The position numbers and the translations under genes were made by a program. From assembly GCA_016218905.1 (NCBI GenBank), contig JACRCS010000012.1:1-29644 (forward strand): DNA of 29,644 nt, in the 5' to 3' direction. Numbering within the stretch: position 1 is the stretch's first letter; each line of letters opens with the position of its first letter. Origin of the DNA: Deltaproteobacteria bacterium (GTDB lineage Bacteria > Desulfobacterota_C > Deferrisomatia > Deferrisomatales > JACRMM01). The notes under the pieces were generated by a model. The model saw nothing but the letters and a program-made list of their open reading frames with translations. It searched no databases and was not told where the DNA came from. Shown in pieces: positions 6,766 through 15,175 of this stretch.

Positions 6766-8826
6766 CTAAACCCTTCGGATCTCCACCAGGTTCGTCTGGA
6801 AGGTGGAGCACCCGCCGAGGTCGGCCAGGCGATCGGGCGTCGTGAAGTTTGCGTTTGTCCCATCCGGGCAGAACTTTGTCCAGTAGTCCTTCGGTGTAAA
6901 AGCCATCCCCGGTTTAACGCTCTCGGAAATCCGGGCAAGAAGCTTCGTCCTGCCCCTGTCGTTCTCGACGTAGACCCAATCTCCATCGGAGATCGCTCTC
7001 GGAGACGCGTCGTCCGGGTGGATTTCGATCGTCGGGACCGGCGCCACGGTCCGAACGAGGGACTGATCGCCGTAGCTCGAGTTGCACATCAGCGCGGTCG
7101 ACCCGGTGAGGAGGTAAATCGGGTATTTTCGGAAGAGCTCCGGGGTCTCCTCTCGGCTCTCCGCCAGCGGAACATGGTCGATTCCCGGCGCGAGCCCCTG
7201 GGAGGCCATCTTCTCGGAGTAGAGCTCGACCTTGCCGGAGTCGGTCGCGAACTGCCCATCCTGGTACGGAACGAAGGGCACCGAGGGCGTCTGCAGGTGA
7301 ACGGCGCCCTCGTTGAGGAGACGTTCGTAGGTGATGCCTTGCAGAAATGGATGATCTGTCTCCAGAGCGCCCCTGATCATCTCTTCCTGCGTCTCATTAA
7401 AGCAGGGTTCCGTGAACCCGAGGCGCTGAGCTAGCTGGTTGAAGACCCAGTCGTCCGGCTTGGCTTCCCCTAATGGCTCGACAGCCTGTTGGTTCAGCTG
7501 ACAGTATAAGAAAGAGTAGCACTGGTTCAGATCCATCTTCTCAAAATACGTGACGGCGGGCAGGAAGATGTCGGCGTACTTCGCCGTATCGGTCATGAAG
7601 AGATCGGAAACCACCGTAAAGAGGTCTTCTCGCCGGAGACCCTCGCGCAGTTTGTTCTGTTGCGGGAGCATGGCACCCGGGTTGCTGTTGAAAACGTGCA
7701 GCAGCTTCACGGGAGGATCGGCGGAAACGAGGGTCTCACCGAGTTGCGTCATATTGATCGTCCTCTGCTGGCCCTGCCGCAACTCGGGGTGGATCAGGTT
7801 CATGATGTTGTAATTGAACCAGGTGGCGATGTTGATATAGCCGAGGCCCCCCCCGCTCTTGCCCCAGTGCCCGCAGAGGGCAGGCAGGGCGCAGATGGCT
7901 CTGACCATCATTCCTCCGTTGGTGTGCCTCTGCATGCCATACCCGAGACGAATCGCGGCAGGCTTCACCGTCGCATAGAGCGTCGCGACCCGGTCGATGT
8001 CGGCCGCGGGGATCCCGGTGATCCGGGCTACCTTGTCGAGCGGGTATCGGGCCGCGGACTCCCGCAATTGCTCGAAGCCGACAATGTGCTTTTCGATGAA
8101 CTCCACGTCGTGGAGCCCCTTTCTAACGATGACGTTGATCAGGCCCAGCGCGAGCGCTGCGTCCGTGCCCACGTTGGGTTGCAGGTGGATGCCCGCCATG
8201 GAGGCGATCTCGTTGCGCCGCGGGTCCACGACGATGAGCTTGGCCCCGTTCTTCTCGATCGCACGGGTGATGATCGGCACGAAGTGAGGGTTACTCTGCG
8301 TCGTATTGCTGCCCCAGACGACAATGAGCTTCGAGTTCACGAAGTCTTCCGGGTCCATCCCGAGCGGACCTTGGGTAAACGAGGTTGCCGCTTCCCCAGC
8401 CGCAGTGCATATCGCCTGCTGAAGATTCGAGGCCCCGACCCTGTTAAAGAACCGAAAGGGAATGAGGAAGGTGATGAGACCTAAGTTCCCGGAGTACCAG
8501 TAGGGAAGAATGCTCTCGGACCCGAACTGCGCAATTGACTTTTGATACTGTTTTGCGATGACATCGAGGGCCACGTCCCACGTGATCCGTTCGAATCTTC
8601 CTTCGCCTTTAGCGCCGACTCGCCTCATTGGATAGGTGATTCGGTCCGGGCTGTAGAGCATCGAGAGGTCTTGATATCCTTTGTGACAGAGGTTCCCCCG
8701 GGTGACGGGATGATTCGGATCGCCTTCGATCTTTACGACCCTGCCCCCCTTGACGTACGTCAAGACGCCGCAAGTATCCGGACAATTGCGCGGGCACACG
8801 TTCCTGACGACCCTGTCGCTTCCCAT
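6766..8826 (-). CDS. Molybdopterin oxidoreductase 1 (cytoplasmic, Cys-ligated)
   Basis: A 686-aa catalytic subunit of the DMSO-reductase superfamily carrying bis-MGD Mo or W. An N-terminal 4Fe-4S site is formed by Cys11, Cys15, Cys19 and Cys47 (CPRNCPDTC, then CHKG). The aligned metal-ligand position is Cys140 in QQAICTAAGEAA, the place of Sec140 in E. coli FdhF, so this is a Cys-ligated enzyme. The C-terminal dinucleotide-binding domain follows (IYLLTGSTALMCNSSYGDQ, IEIHPDDASPRAISDGD). There is no twin-arginine leader, so it acts in the cytoplasm. A GTG at 8835 is in frame, but AGGAGGTG fits the ATG at 8826. No Fe-S or membrane partner subunit is adjacent; the GltD-HdrD fusion 79 bp upstream is the likely electron partner. 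The substrate cannot be read from the sequence. Confidence 0.88.
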   Translation of the reverse strand: MGSDRVVRNVCPRNCPDTCGVLTYVKGGRVVKIEGDPNHPVTRGNLCHKGYQDLSMLYSPDRITYPMRRVGAKGEGRFERITWDVALDVIAKQYQKSIAQFGSESILPYWYSGNLGLITFLIPFRFFNRVGASNLQQAICTAAGEAATSFTQGPLGMDPEDFVNSKLIVVWGSNTTQSNPHFVPIITRAIEKNGAKLIVVDPRRNEIASMAGIHLQPNVGTDAALALGLINVIVRKGLHDVEFIEKHIVGFEQLRESAARYPLDKVARITGIPAADIDRVATLYATVKPAAIRLGYGMQRHTNGGMMVRAICALPALCGHWGKSGGGLGYINIATWFNYNIMNLIHPELRQGQQRTINMTQLGETLVSADPPVKLLHVFNSNPGAMLPQQNKLREGLRREDLFTVVSDLFMTDTAKYADIFLPAVTYFEKMDLNQCYSFLYCQLNQQAVEPLGEAKPDDWVFNQLAQRLGFTEPCFNETQEEMIRGALETDHPFLQGITYERLLNEGAVHLQTPSVPFVPYQDGQFATDSGKVELYSEKMASQGLAPGIDHVPLAESREETPELFRKYPIYLLTGSTALMCNSSYGDQSLVRTVAPVPTIEIHPDDASPRAISDGDWVYVENDRGRTKLLARISESVKPGMAFTPKDYWTKFCPDGTNANFTTPDRLADLGGCSTFQTNLVEIRRV

Positions 8827-8905
8827 CGTCCCCACCTCCTTCGAGGTCAGTAGTGGTTGACTCCAGCACTTCAGTCAACGCGACAGCCGCGAGGGCTCGG
8901 GGCCT

Positions 8906-11491
8906 TCATGGCTGAGCGCAAGGACCGCCGGGCACGGGTGGCAAGCTTCGCGCCGCGATTCCGGAGAGGCTCCGCTTCAGCGTCCACCGGTTCATCCACC
9001 GCTTGAGTCCGCTCGGCGGGGGCGTGTTCTTCTGCTCCGCCCAATTTTCGTTGAACAGCAGATCGAGCACGTGCAGCGCCGGCTTGCGAACGGACGCGAA
9101 AGCCATTCGGCAGCCGGCACAGAACGTCACGATATCTCGGGGGGCCTCCTCGGCGCGCGCCGTTATGACGCGGTCCACGAACTTCGGGTTCGCCGCCCAC
9201 GCCATACCCCCCAGCCCACAGCAGCGGGTCTTTTCGCCGGAATACTCCATCTCTTCGAGCCCGTGGCCCATCGAACGGATCATCTCCCTTACTGCGAGTT
9301 GGAGCCCCGGGTTGTCCCGGGCGGGGCACGAGTCGTGGACCGTGAAGGCGCTCTGCGGGAGCCGTGAGACAGGTTCGGGAAGACCGAGCTCCTTCATCAC
9401 CTCGTAGAGCATGCGGATGCGGAAATCAGGCGTGAACTTCCCAAAGATCATGTAGCAGTTGGTGCAGGCGAAGATGATCTCGGTCGCGCCCAATCCGGTG
9501 ATCTCTCTCGCCGTGGCACCGATGAGGCGCTCGAAGGCGGCGTTGTCTCCGAGGGTCCTGGAAGGTTTTCCGCAGCAGTTCAAAACCACGCCGACGTCGT
9601 CTAACCGAGAAAGGAGATACTCGTAGCTCGACACGACGAGGGCCGGCGAGTAACTGGGTAGGGAGCAGCCCGGAAAGAGAACTCGTTTGCACTTCCCGGA
9701 CCTCGGATCCGCCATCGCCAGCCTGAACTGCCTCGAGGTACCCAACTTCTGGTGTAAGCGGACGGGCCTGTGCTGCGGAAGGGGGCCTCGGCCCTCCTGG
9801 AGCAGGTGGGTCCTCCCTTCCGCGCAGAGTTCGCCGGTGTCCAGGTCCTCAGGACAAACTTTCCTGCAAAGCCCACAGACGTTACAGGTGTACGGGACGA
9901 CGAGGCGTTCGTTGCCCAACGCGGGCAACTCCTCGGCGAGTTGCTTGGGGGAGTCGGTGTACTCCGAGAGAAAGCTGCACACTTTCATGCAGCCCCGGCA
10001 CTCACAGGAGAGACAGCGTTGGGCCTCCCTCCGGGCCTGTTCGGCGGAGAATCCCAACTCGACGAGGCCGCCGCCGTCCCGCCGTTCCGCCAGGGGGAGG
10101 ACGGGCACCTGGCAACGCGGCTCCGCGACCTTGCCTTGTATGCTGACCTTCAGCCGCGTCGTCCAAGGCGCGCACACCAGGGGGAGGTCCTGCCGCTCGT
10201 CACCCTGCAGGAACCGGTCGATCGCCCACGCGACCTGCCGGCCCGAAGCCAAGGCGCGCACGACGGACTCGGGGCCCGTCGCGAAGTCGCCGGCGGCGAA
10301 GACGCCCCGCAGCGTCGTCTCCAGGGTCACCGGGTTCACCTGTGCCGCGCTCGAGGCGGTTCTCGCCAACCCATTGTCGCCCGAGCTCGAAGTCAGGCGG
10401 GTGGGAGACTGGCCGACTGCCACGATGACTCCGTCGACGGGCAGGGTGAACTCACTTCCCTCCAGCGGCACCGGCTGCCGTCGGCCCGACGCGTCGCAGG
10501 CGGGCCCGAGCTCATTTCGGACGCACCGGATCGCGGAGACCCGCCCTTCGCCGACGAGCGCGACCGGGCTGACCAGATACTCGATGACGACTCCCTCTTT
10601 GTGTGCCTCCTCCACCTCGCCGGGGAGCGCTGGCATCTCTGCGGAGGATCGGCGGTAGAGCACGGTCACGCTTTCGGCCCCCATGCTTCGCGCCGTGCGG
10701 GCAGCGTCGATGGCGGCGTCGCCTCCACCGACGACGGCGACTTTGGTCCCGACGTCGACCGGCTGCGCGCCATTCACGGCCCGGAGGAAGTCGAGGGCGC
10801 CCAGGACCCCGGCGAGCTTCTCTCCCGGCACCTGCAGGGGAACCGACTCGTGGGCCCCGAGGGCGAGGAGGACGGCCTTGTACTCGGAACGAAGCCCGTC
10901 CAAGTGCACATCCTTCCCGAGCGTCACGCCCAGGCGCACGAGGACGCCCATCTTCTCGAGGATCCCGAACTCCTCGGCGAGCACCTGCCTTTCCAGCCGG
11001 TACTTCGGGATGTACAGGTACGTCGCGCCCCCGAGGGCGGGTCCGCTCTCGAAGAGATCGACGGAGTATCCCTTCAGGCGAAGCTCGTAGGCCGCCATGA
11101 CCCCGGCCGGGCCGCCGCCCACGACCGCGACTTTGATCTCCCTTTCGGGCTCGGGCGAAGGGAGCCGGTCCGCCAGGCGTGCAGGCGCTAAATCGGCAAT
11201 GAACCGCTTCAACGAGCAGATCGCGACCGGCGCTTCGACGTCTTTCCTCCTGCAGAATCGTTCACACCGCTGCCTGCACACCCGGCCCAAGAGCCTCGGG
11301 AACGGCAGCCGCTCCAGGACGACGTCCAGCGCTTCCTCGAAGGCCCCGCGTCCGATGAGCTCGACCATGCGCTTGTTGTCGATGTGTAGGGGGCATGCTG
11401 CCTGGCAAGGAGCCGGTTCCTCGCCGAGACACTTCTCCGAGAACTCCGCGGCCAGAGGCCAGTTCTGAAGGTCATTGCTCCCCTGCAGCAT
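8906..11491 (-). CDS. GltD-like NAD(P)H flavoprotein fused to an HdrD-type CCG protein
   Basis: An 861-aa electron-transfer fusion. Residues about 20-95 form the cysteine-rich 4Fe-4S domain seen in GltD/NfnB-type proteins. An FAD site (VAVVGGGPAG, about 121-130) and an NAD(P) site (VAVVGGGDAAIDAA) follow, then GVFAAGDFATG. A cysteine-dense linker (CLSCECRGCMKVC, CNVCGLCRKVCPED) leads to two CCG domains (NCCGKPSRT with CTNCYMIFG; RCCGLGGMAW with CAGCRMAF) as in heterodisulfide reductase HdrD or GlpC. One chain could thus pass electrons from NAD(P)H to a thiol/disulfide-like or Fe-S acceptor. Two in-frame upstream starts exist (11581, 11557), but GGAGG eight bases before the ATG at 11491 decides. 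It lies between a TVP38 protein and molybdopterin enzyme 1. A weak sigma-54 site precedes it. Confidence 0.87.
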   Translation of the reverse strand: MLQGSNDLQNWPLAAEFSEKCLGEEPAPCQAACPLHIDNKRMVELIGRGAFEEALDVVLERLPFPRLLGRVCRQRCERFCRRKDVEAPVAICSLKRFIADLAPARLADRLPSPEPEREIKVAVVGGGPAGVMAAYELRLKGYSVDLFESGPALGGATYLYIPKYRLERQVLAEEFGILEKMGVLVRLGVTLGKDVHLDGLRSEYKAVLLALGAHESVPLQVPGEKLAGVLGALDFLRAVNGAQPVDVGTKVAVVGGGDAAIDAARTARSMGAESVTVLYRRSSAEMPALPGEVEEAHKEGVVIEYLVSPVALVGEGRVSAIRCVRNELGPACDASGRRQPVPLEGSEFTLPVDGVIVAVGQSPTRLTSSSGDNGLARTASSAAQVNPVTLETTLRGVFAAGDFATGPESVVRALASGRQVAWAIDRFLQGDERQDLPLVCAPWTTRLKVSIQGKVAEPRCQVPVLPLAERRDGGGLVELGFSAEQARREAQRCLSCECRGCMKVCSFLSEYTDSPKQLAEELPALGNERLVVPYTCNVCGLCRKVCPEDLDTGELCAEGRTHLLQEGRGPLPQHRPVRLHQKLGTSRQFRLAMADPRSGKCKRVLFPGCSLPSYSPALVVSSYEYLLSRLDDVGVVLNCCGKPSRTLGDNAAFERLIGATAREITGLGATEIIFACTNCYMIFGKFTPDFRIRMLYEVMKELGLPEPVSRLPQSAFTVHDSCPARDNPGLQLAVREMIRSMGHGLEEMEYSGEKTRCCGLGGMAWAANPKFVDRVITARAEEAPRDIVTFCAGCRMAFASVRKPALHVLDLLFNENWAEQKNTPPPSGLKRWMNRWTLKRSLSGIAARSLPPVPGGPCAQP

Positions 11492-11551
11492 CTCTGGTTC
11501 CTCCGTCGGGGGCGGATCATCCACCCCGCGGGGTCGTGGACGACAGGGCAC

Positions 11552-11567
11552 AGCCATCTCGTTGCCA
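11552..11567 (-). promoter_or_regulatory. Weak sigma-54-like site before the GltD-HdrD gene
   Basis: The minus strand reads TGGCAACGAGATGGCT, keeping TGGCA, the invariant GG and GC at correct spacing, and losing three other consensus positions. The predicted start would be about 50 bp before the ATG. No ACATGTC cluster lies upstream, so this is much less certain than the other three sites. Confidence 0.3.
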
Positions 11568-11652
11568 CCGGCGCAGATCACGAGAGGGCTCTATGGCTCT
11601 GGGGCACGATCCAAACGACCTGCGAAGAGGACGTCGTGGGCCAGGTGCACCG

Positions 11653-12363
11653 TCACAGCTGAGCGGTGACCATGACTTGCCGACCCTTCCGCTTCTTGTA
11701 GAGCACAGGGATCAGAGACACCCCCACGAGTAGAGCTATGCCAAGCAGTAGACGCCCGGAGACGTTCCCTCTGAGCAGGTCGAGGATAGAGCTGCTGAAC
11801 ACGATGTACGCGATGCAGCCAGGTAGCATGCAGATGAAAGACGTGAGCGCGTAGTGAACGAACCTAATCTTTGTTAGGCCAAATGCGTAATTCAACAGGT
11901 TAAATGGGAATATTGGAATCAAGCGCGTAATCGCAACGATCTTCCACCCTTGTTTTTCGACGCGCTCATCCAGTGTTGCCAGACCAGAGTTCCGGATCTT
12001 GGTTCCAATCCAATCCCTTCCTAGATACCGAGCGACGAGAAAAGCGAGGCAAGCACCCGCAGTCGACGAAGTGATCGTGTACAGGACTCCGTACACCGGG
12101 CCAAACAAGAGGCCTCCGGCGATGGTAATCGGCAGCCCCGGCAAGAAGAGAACGGGAGCGAGAATGTAGATGGCCATGTAAACGACCGGTCCCCACATCC
12201 CGAACCCTGCGATCCAAGCTTGTAATCTCCCCTGGTCCATGTACGCGCCGACCCCGGAGACTCTTGTGACCAGGATGACGGCGACCAGGAGTCCGACCAG
12301 GACTGCCAGTTTCAGCGGGCCACCCGGCTTCTTCCCACTCGACGCGTCGCCTTGCTCTTTCAT
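11653..12363 (-). CDS. TVP38/TMEM64 (DedA-like) membrane protein
   Basis: A 236-aa integral inner-membrane protein. The hydrophobic segments are KLAVLVGLLVAVILVT, WGPVVYMAIYILAPVLFLPG, ITIAGGLLFGPVYGVLYTI and further C-terminal helices. The family core is clear: LPGLPITIAGGLLFGPVYG, then ITRLIPIFPFNLLNYAFGLTKI. DedA-superfamily proteins are linked to lipid scrambling, proton-dependent flux and metalloid resistance; E. coli ydjX/ydjZ, near a ferredoxin-like gene and the rhodanese gene ynjE, are relatives. An in-frame ATG at 12522 would add 53 residues but has no ribosome site, so I prefer the ATG at 12363 (GAAGGA upstream). It lies between molybdopterin enzyme 2 and the GltD-HdrD fusion. A transport role for the island's substrate is inference. 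Confidence 0.85.
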   Translation of the reverse strand: MKEQGDASSGKKPGGPLKLAVLVGLLVAVILVTRVSGVGAYMDQGRLQAWIAGFGMWGPVVYMAIYILAPVLFLPGLPITIAGGLLFGPVYGVLYTITSSTAGACLAFLVARYLGRDWIGTKIRNSGLATLDERVEKQGWKIVAITRLIPIFPFNLLNYAFGLTKIRFVHYALTSFICMLPGCIAYIVFSSSILDLLRGNVSGRLLLGIALLVGVSLIPVLYKKRKGRQVMVTAQL

Positions 12364-12529
12364 GGCGCATCCTTCCTTCGTGCGGTTGTAGCGCTCCCTC
12401 CTCGCCAGGGCTGCTGTTGCGGGGAAAAGCTTCCCGAGTCCCTCAAGGCCTCGCTTTGTGCTTGGCTGCTCCTTTAAGAGACTCTGCAAAGCCTGGAGAT
12501 GCTCCTCAGCCTTCCATCGCAACCGGCTT

Positions 12530-14641
12530 TCACGCTGGGCTGACGCGGACTTTGCACTCGTTGTACGCGTTCCCGCCTGATATCGGGTTGACGTGGATCT
12601 CGACGAGCGCGTTGGAGTGAGCGCCCTTTCCCTTGGCGACCGAGCCCATCGCCCAGTGGCCGAAACCGTGCCCGTGCCGCACGCTCACCACGCCCGGGCG
12701 AATTCCTTCGCTCACCTTGGCCTTGATGGTGATGCTGCTCAGGGGAGACTCGAGGACGACGTAAGCGGCATCTCGCACTCCGTACTTGGAGGCGTCCACC
12801 GGGTTGATCTCCACCCAGTTCTCCCCTTGAATCTCCATGAGATAGGGATTGTTTTGGGTGTTTAGATTGACGTGCGCGCTCAATTTCGAGCTGGTAAGTT
12901 GCAGCGGATATTCCTCGTCGGGGTAAACGCTGTGTTCCGTGTACACGGGATACGGGTCAAACCCGTTCGCGGCGAAAACCTCCGAGTAGATCTCGATCTT
13001 GCCCGACGGTGTCGGATAGCCCTCTTCAGGCTGGCCGTATCTCACTTCGCCGGCCCAGAATCCCTTCTCCTTGAGCTCCTCCAGGGAGATGGGAAGGCCT
13101 TGAACCGAAGTTTCAGCCCAGTCCTCCCACTTCTCGAAATTGAAGTAGTCGCCCCAACCCATTTTCTGCGCGATGCCCTTGACGATGTCGTACAGCGGCT
13201 TGCTTTCACCTACCGGGGGTACGCAGGGTTGGCAGAGGATCGCTTGAGGGCCGAGCCAAAGCCCCTGGCGGACCTCGGCGCGCTCGTACATGGAAGCTTC
13301 GGGGAGGACCAGATCACACTCCAGCGCGGTCTCGCTCAGGTACACGTCGATGGCCACGCTGAAGTCCAGATTTCGGAACATCTCCTGGATGCGTCGCGGG
13401 TTGGGGTCGCTCATCACCGGATTCGTGCACTGGACGAAGACGCACTTGATCGGGTAGCCGAAGCCCTCCAACACCGCCTTCGGAAGTAGCCCCGTGGGCA
13501 GGTCGGGAGCGACCGGGTAACCCATGGCGAAGTGGAGGGGCGGCTTTTCGGGGACGGCCATCTCCTCTTCAGGGACGATGACGGGGTGCCCGAGCGGCGC
13601 CCACTCCTTGAGAATCACGGTGCCGGGATTCCCCACGTTGCCGGTTATCGCGTCCAGCAGATAGATCGCCCGGGACGCATCGGTGCCGTTCGTGTAGTAA
13701 CCGGGACCCTTGAAGACCTCTGCGATCGCAGGCTTGGTCGTCGCGAACTCCCGCGCGAGCCGCACGATCGTCTCGGCTGGGATCCCGGTGATGCCCTCGG
13801 CCCAAGCCGGCGTGTATCCCTTGTCGCGCAGATGCTCTCGGAATCCCTCGAAGCCCGAACAGGCCGTGGAGACGAACTCGGGATCGTGGAGCTCGTCATC
13901 GATGATGACGCGGCACAAGGCGAGAGCGAGCGCACTGTCCGTGCCGGGTTTGATGGGGACCCACTCCTGCGCTTTCTCGGCGGTCTGGGTGAAGTTCGGG
14001 TCCACTACGACCAGTTTGCAGCCTCTTTCGATCGCCCGAATCAGCGCGTGGTTGAAGTACAAGCATTCGTTGGCTTCAAAGAGGTTGATGCCCCAAAGCA
14101 TGGCGTAACGCGTGCTGCTGAAGTCGAGCACCGGGAACGGATGCCCGAAGAGCGCCAGCGTGGCGGTGCGGCGATCCATCTCGCAGCCGGCCGTATGTCC
14201 GTAGAAGTTGGGGCTACCGTACAATTGAGTAAGAAGGATTTGGGCGAAGACGCTATTAGGATCGTGATGATAATAATATACAACGGACTCAGGGCCATGG
14301 TCGGCCTTCAGTTGAGTCAGTTTCTCTGCAATAGTGCTGAAGGCTTCGTCCCAGGTTATGCGCTCGAATCTACCCGATCCCCTCGGCCCGCTGCGACGTA
14401 GTGGATACTTGAGACGATCGGGGTCCCTCGTGATATGAGGACTGCTCATGCCCTTTGCGCACCGGGTTCCCCCTGGATTATTGGGTGCATTTTGGTTGCC
14501 CTTCACATAGATCACGGAACCGTCCCTGACGTATACCTCCGTCGGGCAGTTCCAGGGGCATTGGTAGCAGAAGCTCCGTATGACCGTTGCCTTCTTGATG
14601 CCCGCTATATCTGAAGCGAGGTCCCTTCCGACGTTGGCCAT
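12530..14641 (-). CDS. Molybdopterin oxidoreductase 2 (cytoplasmic, Cys-ligated)
   Basis: A 703-aa DMSO-reductase-superfamily subunit, only distantly like molybdopterin enzyme 1. The 4Fe-4S motif is Cys25, Cys28, Cys32 and Cys61 (CYQCPWNC, then CAKG), followed by FERITWDEAF. The likely metal ligand is Cys153 in GHTAGCEMD. The Fe-S spacing and Cys ligand recall the acetylene hydratase and polysulfide/thiosulfate reductase branches, but I cannot choose between them. No twin-arginine leader is present, so the enzyme is cytoplasmic. AGGAGG precedes the ATG strongly. It is the first gene of a run that continues to 5033, with a sigma-54 promoter at 14842-14857 and enhancer-like sites at 14951-14969. 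The stop is UGA, but the frame closes again after seven codons, so this is not a Sec site. Confidence 0.88.
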   Translation of the reverse strand: MANVGRDLASDIAGIKKATVIRSFCYQCPWNCPTEVYVRDGSVIYVKGNQNAPNNPGGTRCAKGMSSPHITRDPDRLKYPLRRSGPRGSGRFERITWDEAFSTIAEKLTQLKADHGPESVVYYYHHDPNSVFAQILLTQLYGSPNFYGHTAGCEMDRRTATLALFGHPFPVLDFSSTRYAMLWGINLFEANECLYFNHALIRAIERGCKLVVVDPNFTQTAEKAQEWVPIKPGTDSALALALCRVIIDDELHDPEFVSTACSGFEGFREHLRDKGYTPAWAEGITGIPAETIVRLAREFATTKPAIAEVFKGPGYYTNGTDASRAIYLLDAITGNVGNPGTVILKEWAPLGHPVIVPEEEMAVPEKPPLHFAMGYPVAPDLPTGLLPKAVLEGFGYPIKCVFVQCTNPVMSDPNPRRIQEMFRNLDFSVAIDVYLSETALECDLVLPEASMYERAEVRQGLWLGPQAILCQPCVPPVGESKPLYDIVKGIAQKMGWGDYFNFEKWEDWAETSVQGLPISLEELKEKGFWAGEVRYGQPEEGYPTPSGKIEIYSEVFAANGFDPYPVYTEHSVYPDEEYPLQLTSSKLSAHVNLNTQNNPYLMEIQGENWVEINPVDASKYGVRDAAYVVLESPLSSITIKAKVSEGIRPGVVSVRHGHGFGHWAMGSVAKGKGAHSNALVEIHVNPISGGNAYNECKVRVSPA

Positions 14642-14841
14642 GCACACCTCCTGGATTTCGGCGCTGCGGCAGACCTGAGCGGCGGCACTTGCTCCGAGGG
14701 GAACCCATTCCCTTCGAATGACAAGTAGTCGACGTGGCCAGCCGTGAGCGGCTCGCCGGGCTAGGCTGGTTCTTTGCTCGCCTGCGCGCCCTAAGCACAT
14801 GGCGCCGCGTCCCGTGGCCGAACGCCGTTTGGTCGGAGGAG

Positions 14842-14857
14842 TGCAGAATGCGTGCCA
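14842..14857 (-). promoter_or_regulatory. Sigma-54 (-24/-12) promoter for molybdopterin enzyme 2 and downstream genes
   Basis: The minus strand reads TGGCACGCATTCTGCA, one mismatch to TGGCACG-N4-TTGCW, with GG and GC correctly spaced. It is the best sigma-54 site in the window. The predicted start is near 14831, about 190 nt before the ATG. The ACATGTC pair lies about 130 bp upstream of that start. Confidence 0.75.
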
Positions 14858-14950
14858 CGGGGTCCCGAGCACAGTTGCCCGCGCCTCTGTGTTTAGAGAG
14901 CGCCAGGCCGGTGAGGAGGACTCCACGAAGCAGAGGCGAGCGGGCCGCAA

Positions 14951-14969
14951 GACATGTCTAAGACATGCC
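14951..14969. promoter_or_regulatory. GACATGTC/GACATGCC pair, candidate enhancer site
   Basis: GACATGTC (14951-14958) and GACATGCC (14962-14969) lie 11 bp apart. Read as a dyad they give ACATGTC-TAA-GACATGC with one mismatch. Position relative to the sigma-54 promoter and similarity to the clusters at 3609-3642 and 4882-4899 suggest binding by one enhancer-binding protein. Confidence 0.55.
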
Positions 14970-15106
14970 TAACCTGTGTTGTTTGGACAGGGTTTGATTT
15001 CTGCCTCCTTCGCCAGGGCTCCCCCTTCCCACCAGTCGTCCACCATAGCGTCGAGATCAGGGCGCGGCTCGACAAAGGGAAGGCGCTCGCCACCGTCGGG
15101 GATCAT
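14969..15106 (-). CDS. Doubtful 45-aa reading frame downstream of selD
   Basis: A short frame starting MIPDGGERLPFVEPRPD and ending KPCPNNTG. It has an acidic composition and two adjacent tryptophans, unlike the Arg/Ser/Pro-rich shadow frames around it. It is in frame with selD beyond the selD UGA stop. No ribosome site precedes its ATG, and its TAG falls in the enhancer-like repeat. It may be a remnant or chance. Confidence 0.2.
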   Translation of the reverse strand: MIPDGGERLPFVEPRPDLDAMVDDWWEGGALAKEAEIKPCPNNTG

Positions 15107-15175
15107 TCCGGTCGGCAATGCCGCCGGGGACGGGTATCGGGCTGGCTGTTGAGAGGGAACGCTCCGGAGGCCGGA

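Larger units (their letters stand above)
14642..15175. other. 534-bp region upstream of molybdopterin enzyme 2
   Basis: No firm gene. On the minus strand it contains, in order toward molybdopterin enzyme 2, a doubtful 45-codon reading frame (15106-14969), a GACATGTC pair (14951-14969), a sigma-54 promoter (14842-14857) and a leader of about 190 nt. I looked for a tRNA-Sec gene here and saw none. Confidence 0.6.

Noticed and set aside
9687..11191. Long plus-strand open frames opposite the GltD-HdrD gene
   Set aside because: They are antisense shadows of a well-recognised coding frame, with no protein-family motifs and Arg/Gly/Pro-rich composition.
12364..12522. 53-residue N-terminal extension of the TVP38 protein from the ATG at 12522
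   Set aside because: No ribosome site before that ATG, and the extension is unlike the family. The ATG at 12363 has a GAAGGA site.
12530..12532. UGA at the end of molybdopterin enzyme 2 as a possible Sec codon
   Set aside because: The frame closes again after seven codons, there is no SECIS-like stem, and the protein already has full family length.
14642..15175. Possible tRNA-Sec (selC) gene near selD
   Set aside because: No cloverleaf, no TTCGA T-loop with matching stems and no TCA anticodon arm could be made out on either strand here or in the other gaps.
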